Below are positions 58,372-64,000 of a stretch of 64,000 nt of DNA, in pieces. The notes beneath the pieces are model-generated. The model worked only from the letters and a program-made list of their open reading frames with translations, searched no databases and had not been told where the DNA came from. Numbering within the stretch: the stretch's first letter is position 1; every line of letters begins with the position of its first letter. The stretch is from Candidatus Phosphoribacter baldrii (GTDB lineage: Bacteria > Actinomycetota > Actinomycetes > Actinomycetales > Dermatophilaceae): assembly GCA_016704565.1 (NCBI GenBank), contig JADIZV010000002.1, positions 62,001 to 126,000 on the forward strand. Reading direction: 5' to 3'. The translations under genes were made by a program, and so were the position numbers.

Positions 58372-58649
58372 TCGACGCCCGCTCGGCCCTGGCAGCCGCC
58401 CGTCGCCTGGGGGTGTGGTGGGTGACGGCGCTGTTGGCCGGCCTCGGTGTCGTGGTGATTGCATCCGGTCAACTGCGGGCCGGGGGCTATCTGCTCGCCG
58501 CCGGATGCGCAGCCGGGGGCATGCTCCGGGCGATCCGGCCGCTCGGCCACGCCGGCGGGCTAGCCGTGCGACGACGCTCGGTCGATGTCGTCCTGTGGCT
58601 CGGCCTGGCGGGCCTGGTCGCGCTGGCCTTCACCCTCGTCCGGCTCTGA
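58368..58649 (+). CDS. DUF3017 membrane protein
   Basis: Small membrane protein of 93 residues with three predicted helices: WWVTALLAGLGVVVIASG, YLLAAGCAAGGMLRAIRPL and DVVLWLGLAGLVALAFTLV, separated by the basic loop AVRRRSVD. DUF3017 proteins commonly follow folD in actinobacteria; function unknown. Translationally coupled to folD through ATGA. Confidence 0.85.
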   Translation: MIDARSALAAARRLGVWWVTALLAGLGVVVIASGQLRAGGYLLAAGCAAGGMLRAIRPLGHAGGLAVRRRSVDVVLWLGLAGLVALAFTLVRL

Positions 58650-59240
58650 GCCTGCGGCTGGCACTGGTTCCCCGATTCGCCCGCGGGCCACTTGCGTGGA
58701 TGACGCGCTGAGCTCCCCGAGCCACCACTGCCAATCCGCCTCCAGGGCCGAAGCGAGTCCCGACGCGGCCAGCCCAACGAGGCGGTCACCCGCTGCCACC
58801 CCTCGCCCGCAGCACCGGCGAGGGGTGCCATGGGCAGGATCGGTATCCCGGCCTGCCCGCGGAAGTGCTCCAGGTGCAGCTGGAGGTTGCGCAGGAAAAG
58901 CCCCCAGCCTTTGACCATACCGTCGTATTGGGCGTCCCACTCGGCGCCAGTCCCGAACCCGGTGTTGACCCGGCGCACGACGCACGAGCCCCCGTCACGA
59001 GCTTCGACGGGCCATACGAAGGCCAGCCAGTCGACGCCCTCGCCGCCGTCGAGGACGATCCGGTGCGGCGGCTCCCACGCGGCCACCCGACCGTTGACGT
59101 GCTCGCGGATACCGCCGTCGGGCATCGACCGCTGGCGGCCACGGCCTCTTGGGCACCAACGCGATCGCCGCACGGACGGTCTCGGTGAGCGCGAACCCGA
59201 TCGAGTACTCAACCGATCGACACCTCAAGCACCTCGACCG
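58650..59240 (-). pseudogene. Broken SRPBCC (AHSA1-like) gene
   Basis: The central part reads IREHVNGRVAAWEPPHRIVL, WLAFVWPVEARDGGSCVVRR, EWDAQYDGMVKGWGLFLRNL, typical of START/AHSA1 proteins. Upstream, a different frame gives VEYSIGFALTETVRAAIALV, and downstream another frame gives GLASALEADWQWWLGELSAS. Frame changes lie near 59150 and near 58780. The best reading is a pseudogene; both breaks could also be assembly errors. Confidence 0.65.
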
Positions 59241-59424
59241 CCGCGATGAGGCCCGCCCTTGGGTTTGGTGCATGCCGTGTTGACAGGCCGAAGAAGCACT
59301 TGGCGAAGGCCATCGCACAGGCCGGTGTGCTCGCCAGGGCCCCGGTAGGTACACCGACCGGGTGCGTCGCTTGTCGACGGCGCTTGAAAACTGATCGGTT
59401 TCGGCGGTCGAAGAGTGAGCGGGT

Positions 59425-60225
59425 TCAGTTTAGGGATTCTTGCTCGGCTTTGATGCTGGGCAGGGTGTCGACGCCGCGGTCGCGTAGGCGGTAGGAGGCG
59501 CCTTTGAGGGCGATGACGTCGGCGTGGTGGACGATGCGGTCGATCATCGCGGCGGCGACGATCTGGTCGCCGAAGACGCCGGCCCAGGAGCTGAACGGCA
59601 GGTTGCTGGTGAGGATCAGGGAGGCGTGCTCGTACCGGGAGGAGACGAGTTGGAAGAAGAGGTTGGCGGCGTCCTGGGCGAAGGGTAGGTAGCCGACCTC
59701 GTCGATGATGATCAGCCCATACCGTCGCAGCCGGGTCAGCTCGGTCGCGAGGCGGCCGCGGTCGTGGGCGTCGGTGAGGCGGGTGACCCAGTCGGTGGCG
59801 GTCGCGAACAGGACGCGGTGTCCTTGGCGGGCGGCGGCGACGCCCAGGGCGGTGGCTAGGTGTGTCTTGCCGGTGCCCGGCGGGCCGAGCAGGACGACGT
59901 TGCGGTGCTCGGTCAGGTAGGCACCCGAGGCCAGGGCTTGGATCGGGGTGCGGGCGGCTGGTTGGTGGTCGAAGTCGAAGTCGTCCAGGGTTTTGACCGC
60001 GCCGAAGCCGGCGGCGCGGATGCGTAGCCGGGCGCCGGAGGCGCCTCGGGCGGCGACCTCGCGTTCCAGGACCGCGGCCAGGTAGTCCTCGTGGGTCCAT
60101 CCGGTGTCGCGGGCGTGGTCGGCCAGGCGGGCGGCGGCTTCGGTGATCCGCGGTGCTTTCAGCGCGGCGGCCAGGTGGGTGATCTGCTTGAGTGACTCGG
60201 TCCCGGCGGTGGGCTTGGGTGTCAT
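59425..60225 (-). CDS. istB: IS21 helper ATPase IstB
   Basis: AAA+ transposition helper of 266 residues. Walker A LLGPPGTGKTHLA; Walker B LIIIDEVGYLPF; sensor LILTSNLPFSSW; C-terminal ALKGASYRLRDRGVDTLPS typical of IstB. Overlaps istA by 4 bases (ATGA), so the two are coupled. Confidence 0.95.
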   Translation of the reverse strand: MTPKPTAGTESLKQITHLAAALKAPRITEAAARLADHARDTGWTHEDYLAAVLEREVAARGASGARLRIRAAGFGAVKTLDDFDFDHQPAARTPIQALASGAYLTEHRNVVLLGPPGTGKTHLATALGVAAARQGHRVLFATATDWVTRLTDAHDRGRLATELTRLRRYGLIIIDEVGYLPFAQDAANLFFQLVSSRYEHASLILTSNLPFSSWAGVFGDQIVAAAMIDRIVHHADVIALKGASYRLRDRGVDTLPSIKAEQESLN

Positions 60226-61436
60226 GGCTGGCTCACCTGGCCCAGGCCGAAGGCGCGGTCGTAGTCGGCGAGGTCCCGCACCATCGTGTCCTCGCCCGGT
60301 GCCGCCGCTGGGGTGGGGTGTTGGTAGTTGTGCCGCAGCGTGGCGGCTGTCGCGACATGCGTGGGGTCGGTGACGGTCATGCCGCGGGCCCAGCGGCGCG
60401 GGTGCTGGGCCACCAGCTGGCTACCGTGACGGACCCGCACGAGGTTCAGGTCGGCGGCCACGTCGACCCGGGCGCCTATCGCGCGGGGGTCGACGGAATA
60501 GTCGTTGGTGTCGACGCGCACGTAGTAGTCCCGGCCTAGTCGGACGTGGTTGCGCCAGCCCAGGTGCAGCACCGCCGGCGGTAGGGGCAGCATCGACTCC
60601 TTGTCCGCGGCGAGCAGATCGGTCGGCCGTGCCTTGAGGGTGCGCACCGTCCGCGCGTTGGCGGTGGTCAGCCACTTGGTGAACTGGGCGTTGAAGTCGG
60701 CCGGGGACTCAAAGTGTCGGCCGGGCATGAAGGACGTCTCGAAGAAGCCGTTGCGCCGCTCGACGATGCCTTTGGACTGCGGGTCCCTAGGCGGCAGCAG
60801 CACCACCTTCGTGGCCAGCGTCCCAGCGAACACCGCGACCGGTTCGGTGACCTTGCGTCGTCCGATGCCGGGCTCGTTGTCCCAGATCAATCGGCGCGGC
60901 ACCCGACCCAGCTCACTGAGCAGTTCCCACGTCCCCAGCAGCAGGTCCGGTGTCTTGCGCGTCGGGATCATCCGCCCGAGCATGTAGCGGGAGTACCCGC
61001 AGGTCATGACCAGCACCGGAAGCAGCGTCCTTGAGCCGTCCTCGAGCAGGATCTTGCGCGGCGGGAACCACAGGTCGCACTGGGCCACGTCCCCGGCCGT
61101 CCACGTCAGCCGGTCGGCCGGATCAATCGGGCGGTGCTCAGCCCGCACCCGGTTGACGTTGTCGCGGAACCAGCGGATCGAGCCGGTCCACCCGACACGT
61201 TCGGCCAGCACTGTCGCCGGCATGTCCGGGGTGTCCGCCAACAGCTGATGCACCCGCGCTTCGTACGGCGTGAACGACGTCGGCCCCGCCTTGCGTTCGT
61301 ACTTCGGTGGACCGTCCGAGGCCACGGCAGCAGCGACCGTGTTCCTCGCGATGCCCAACCTCCTGGCGATCTTGGCCTTCGGCACACCCTCGGCAGCCAG
61401 CCTCCTGATCAGCGCCCAGTCCTCCATAGTGATCAC
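60222..61436 (-). CDS. istA: IS21 transposase IstA
   Basis: DDE transposase of 404 residues. N-terminal helix-turn-helix MEDWALIRRLAAEGVPKAKI and ARRLGIARNTVAAA; the rve catalytic core from AGDVAQCDLWFPPRKILLED (Asp), RRLIWDNEPG (Asp) and PQSKGIVERRNGFFETSF (Glu); Mu-type C-terminal domain (HVRLGRDYYVRVDTNDYSVD). Start MITMED at 61436; the second ATG gives the same frame three residues later. Intact. Confidence 0.95.
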   Translation of the reverse strand: MITMEDWALIRRLAAEGVPKAKIARRLGIARNTVAAAVASDGPPKYERKAGPTSFTPYEARVHQLLADTPDMPATVLAERVGWTGSIRWFRDNVNRVRAEHRPIDPADRLTWTAGDVAQCDLWFPPRKILLEDGSRTLLPVLVMTCGYSRYMLGRMIPTRKTPDLLLGTWELLSELGRVPRRLIWDNEPGIGRRKVTEPVAVFAGTLATKVVLLPPRDPQSKGIVERRNGFFETSFMPGRHFESPADFNAQFTKWLTTANARTVRTLKARPTDLLAADKESMLPLPPAVLHLGWRNHVRLGRDYYVRVDTNDYSVDPRAIGARVDVAADLNLVRVRHGSQLVAQHPRRWARGMTVTDPTHVATAATLRHNYQHPTPAAAPGEDTMVRDLADYDRAFGLGQVSQP

Positions 61437-61508
61437 ACTCCAATCGTCGAAGAGTGCTCACTTTTCAAGCGCCGTACCTGCTCAGTCTTCAAGCGCCGCC
61501 GACATCGC

Positions 61509-62199
61509 TCAGGTGACGCGCCAGTAGATGACGTAGTTGAACTGCCAATTGATGGTGGCTGTACCCGTGGCCCCGCTAACCTTGACAGGGAACACCCAAT
61601 TTCCCCAGTCGTTTTACTCAACTCCGTCGCTGTGCGTTGGGCATGACCAATGGAAGAAGTAGCTGACCGACTCGCCCCGCTTGTCGCACGTACAGTTGCC
61701 GGGAGTGCGCCAGGCGTAAGCCTTGGTCACGGGGCCACTCGCGATGGCTCTGAGCGCTGGGCTCACCTGGAAACCGAAGGCCACAGGCAGATTGCTGCTA
61801 TAGGTGACCTGGGCACTAAAAGTGCTGTTCTGGTCCGAGCGCGAGTAGAACGGCGAACTTGGAAGGAAGATCTTGGTCCCGAACGCGATGGGTCCTGTGG
61901 CGCTAGGCGTGGGCGGCCAAGTCCTGACCATCGCCAACGCAGTCGGATGCCGACACGACTGGCTTGTCTGTCAGCGCCTTGCGAGTTTCATCGAATCCAC
62001 GAGTGGTTCCATCTGCCAGTCGGATCGCCACGGACGCAACAAACGCACACCGCGCACCCATCGCTCCGAAGTCAGATGAGATTGATCCTGCAGGGCTTGG
62101 GGGCGCGCCAGCCGCGAGCGATACGGGGACGTTGCTGCCTATCGCAAAGGATGTGAGCACGAGCGCGACCGTCGCCAGCCTTGGCCATCTTCTCAGCAC
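61509..62199 (-). pseudogene. Decayed secreted protein, unknown family
   Basis: GTG start at 62199 gives a signal peptide (RWPRLATVALVLTSFAIGSN, VPVSLAAGA). The frame runs to a stop at 61903, but a shift near 61930 allows continuation VRTWPPTPSATGPIAFGTKI through YSSNLPVAFGFQVSPALRAI to SDGVE, then an in-frame TAA (61618-61620). After it the same frame still looks like protein: NDWGNWVFPVKVSGATGTAT, INWQFNYVIYWRVT, and a TGA at 61509. Base composition is clearly less GC-rich than the core genes and there are no 8-mer copies. Probably an acquired gene now inactive. Confidence 0.6.
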
Positions 62200-62443
62200 G
62201 AAGGCCTCCCTGCGTGTTCTTGCATTGTCTGTTCAGGTGGCGCGAGACCGGGGTCTACTTCTTGCCCTTCTCGTCCGCCAAGGAGGCGCACGACCCGTGT
62301 CTCGCCTTACCGGCAAGTTGGCCACGCACATTCTTTCATGGACACACCCTCTGGCAACCCCGAGTTCGTGACTCGCCGGGGCGACTCACTCTGGGCTCGG
62401 GGAGATCTCCAGGATCTCCACGGCTCTGCGCGAGGTGTACGCG

Positions 62444-62476
62444 AGAGGGGGTATGCCGCGCGGCATACCCCCCTCT
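62444..62476 (-). terminator. Hairpin terminator built from an inverted pair of the 8-mer
   Basis: AGAGGGGGTATGCCG (62444-62458), a CG loop, and CGGCATACCCCCCTCT (62461-62476) form a stem of about 15 pairs with one bulge. It is 40 bases past the mdh stop, so it likely ends the mdh transcript. The motif pair forms the top of the stem, as uptake sequences do in Neisseria and Haemophilus. The remaining gap, 62200-62443, has the palindrome GGAGATCTCC at 62401 and no gene I can support. Confidence 0.7.
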
Positions 62477-62515
62477 GCGATCTCGCCTGGCTGGGAGGCG
62501 AGCCGAGAACCTGGC

Positions 62516-63496
62516 TCAGATGAGGCCGAGGGCCTTGACCTGGTCGCGCTCGGACTCCAGGCGAGCCACGGACGCCTTGATCCGCTCCATGGAGAAGTCG
62601 GACAGCTCGATGCCCTGGACGATCTCGTAGCCGCCGTCCTTGCACACGCACGGGAACGACGAGACGACGCCCTCGGTGAGGCCATAGGAACCGTCCGACG
62701 GCACCGACATCGACACCCAGTCGCTCGTGCCGAGGGCCCAGTCGCGCATGTGGTCGATCGTCGCGTTGGCGGCCGAGGCGGCGGAGGACAGGCCCCGCGC
62801 CTTGATAATCGCGCCGCCGCGAGTGGCCACGGTCGGGATGAACGTGTCGGTGATCCAGGCCTCGTCGACCAGGTCGGCTGCGGTCTTGCCGTCAACCTTG
62901 GTGTTGTAGAGGTCGGGGTACATCGAGTCGTCGTGGTTGCCCCAGATCGCCAGGTTGGTGATCGAGTCGACGGGGACGCCAAGCTTCTGAGCGAGCTGGG
63001 TCTTGGCGCGGTTGTGGTCCAGGCGGGTGAGGGCGTTGAAGCGCTCGCGCGGGATGTCGGGGGCGTTCGCCATCGCGATGAGGGCGTTGGTGTTGGCCGG
63101 GTTTCCGGTGACGAGGATCTTGACGTCGTCGGCTGCGACCTTGTTGAGCGCCGCGCCCTGGCCGGTGAAGATCTTGCCGTTGGCGGCCAGCAGATCGGCC
63201 CGGTCCATGCCCTCCTTGCGCGGCATGGCGCCGACGAGCATGGCCAAATTGGTGCCTTCGAAGACCTTCTCGGCGTCGTCGCCGATCTCGACGCCGGCCA
63301 AGGTCGGGAACGCGCAGTCGTCGAGCTCCATGACGACGCCTTCGAGCGCCTTGAGGGCGGGCGTGATCTCAAGCAACCGCAGTTGGACGGGGGTGTCCGG
63401 GCCGAGCAGCGCACCACTGGCGATGCGGAACAGCAGGCTGTAGCCGATCTGACCGGCGGCGCCGGTGACGGCCACCTTGACGGGGGCGGTGCTCAC
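62516..63496 (-). CDS. mdh: Malate dehydrogenase
   Basis: TCA-cycle enzyme, 326 residues, of the cytosolic-type (MDH type 2) branch common in actinobacteria. VKVAVTGAAGQIGYSLLFRI (Rossmann), VGAMPRKEGMDRADLLAANG, VTGNPANTNALIAM, LTRLDHNRAKTQLAQKLGV (catalytic Asp), AIWGNHDDSMYPD (catalytic His), and GTSDWVSMSVPSDG. The GTG at 63496 follows GAGGGAG; the frame extends upstream to 63559 but without family sequence. Monocistronic with a hairpin terminator. Confidence 0.97.
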   Translation of the reverse strand: MSTAPVKVAVTGAAGQIGYSLLFRIASGALLGPDTPVQLRLLEITPALKALEGVVMELDDCAFPTLAGVEIGDDAEKVFEGTNLAMLVGAMPRKEGMDRADLLAANGKIFTGQGAALNKVAADDVKILVTGNPANTNALIAMANAPDIPRERFNALTRLDHNRAKTQLAQKLGVPVDSITNLAIWGNHDDSMYPDLYNTKVDGKTAADLVDEAWITDTFIPTVATRGGAIIKARGLSSAASAANATIDHMRDWALGTSDWVSMSVPSDGSYGLTEGVVSSFPCVCKDGGYEIVQGIELSDFSMERIKASVARLESERDQVKALGLI

Positions 63497-63652
63497 GGGA
63501 TCTCCCTCTCGCGACGGGTGGTTGGGGGTCGGTCCGACGCTACCAGCAGCCGTCGCCACCGCTCCCAGCCGAGTCCCACGCTTCGGGTATGCCGTCGATC
63601 ACGGACCGGGGGATGGCGGTCGGGACCGCCCATCATCACCTTCGTCGAACAT

Positions 63653-63700
63653 CTCCTGGAAGGGCTCCAGGAAGGGCTCCAGGAAGGGCTCCAGGAAGGC
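63653..63700. repeat. Four 12-bp tandem repeats
   Basis: CTCCAGGAAGGG (first unit CTCCTGGAAGGG) is repeated at 63653, 63665, 63677 and 63689. On the minus strand it would encode a Phe-Leu-Glu-Pro run, but I see no convincing gene around it. The rest of 63497-63923 holds three of the 8-mer copies or their neighbours and no supported gene. Confidence 0.8.
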
Positions 63701-63923
63701 CCAGGGGAGACCGCTGCCAGTCCGGTCCTGGCAGTCGATCCTCCCGCGGCACCTGGAGGGGCTGCGACCAGCCTCGATGCGCGGCATACCTGGCCTCCCG
63801 CTGTTTGGGTGCCACGTGTGTGGGTGGGTCTCGCGCTCTGGACGTGTGGATAACTCTCGTGGGTGGTTGGGGTGATATGTGAGACTTGCCGGGTCGGTGA
63901 GTTCGACTCGGGAGGCACCTGCC

Positions 63924-64000
63924 GTGGTTGCAAGGACGTGGCGGTATGCCGCCGGGCTGGCGTTGCTGGGTGCGTTGGCTGGGGGGTTGGTCGGGTGCAC
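63924..64000 (+). CDS. Lipoprotein, N-terminal fragment (cut by window edge)
   Basis: From GTG at 63924 the frame reads a basic start (VVARTWRYAAG), a hydrophobic stretch and the lipobox LVGC at the last visible codons, a clear type II signal peptide. GGGAGG lies 10 bases upstream. The mature protein lies beyond the window, so function is unknown. Confidence 0.6.
   Translation, partial: MVARTWRYAAGLALLGALAGGLVGC

Larger units (their letters stand above)
59372..61504 (-). mobile_element. IS21-family insertion sequence, 2133 bp, intact
   Basis: Terminal repeats TGTCGACGGCGCTTGAAAAC (59372-59391) and, on the opposite strand, TGTCGGCGGCGCTTGAAGAC from 61504 inward. A 5-bp target duplication TCGCT flanks it (59367-59371 and 61505-61509). 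Inside each end a second copy of GCGCTTGAAAA or TCGAAGAGTG occurs, as usual for IS21. Both genes are intact. The insertion falls at the stop codon of the decayed secreted-protein gene. Confidence 0.93.

Noticed and set aside
63599..64000. Minus-strand frame with a Phe-Leu-Glu-Pro repeat
   Set aside because: It is opposite a convincing lipoprotein signal and derives from the 12-bp tandem repeat; no ribosome site or family.

Overview
The window is very GC-rich DNA from an actinobacterium. Ku, ClpC, a BldC-type regulator, a mycothiol-dependent enzyme, an AcuC deacetylase and a radA-disA-mutY run are all present. The overall look (many GTG starts, ATGA/GTGA overlaps, gene content) fits Micrococcales, perhaps the Intrasporangiaceae/Dermatophilaceae group; that placement is inference.

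Layout. 1-26.7 kb is ordinary chromosome: the end of ku, a Nei glycosylase, a methyltransferase, a universal stress protein, an ECF sigma factor with its membrane partner, a small protein followed by a large metalloprotease/beta-propeller protein, clpC, an ArgA-like acetyltransferase, a three-gene ABC-2 exporter, a HAD plus GH3 operon diverging from gluconokinase, a von Willebrand (VWA) protein, then mutY, disA and radA, an epimerase and a Cys-rich/methyltransferase fusion. 26.8-36.7 kb carries a TIM-barrel isomerase, an IS5-family insertion, a mycothiol enzyme, proline dehydrogenase, proC, two acetyltransferases, acuC, a BldC-like gene, a secreted Ig-like protein and a Crp/Fnr regulator. 37.1-45.5 kb is one giant LPXTG adhesin with 11 SdrD-B-type repeats, frameshifted close to its N-terminus.

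45.5-54.1 kb is a graveyard of nested mobile elements: an IS30 relic split by an IS110 element, an ISL3 scrap, an IS3 relic split by a Tn554-like pair of tyrosine recombinases, and two IS256 relics. 54.2-58.6 kb returns to core genes (purN-purH, a lipoprotein, folD, a DUF3017 protein). A broken SRPBCC gene, an intact IS21 with a 5-bp target duplication and a decayed secreted protein follow. The window ends with mdh and the start of a lipoprotein gene.

The most striking signal is not a gene. The 8-mer GTATGCCG and its complement CGGCATAC occur about 80 times by my count, on both strands almost equally, where about two would be expected by chance. The copies sit mostly inside genes and force otherwise rare codons (TAT, GCA, ATA, GTA). 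Some form inverted pairs, including a probable terminator after mdh. The motif is absent from the mobile elements and from most of the adhesin. This is what a DNA-uptake-type or other genome-wide protein-binding word would look like.
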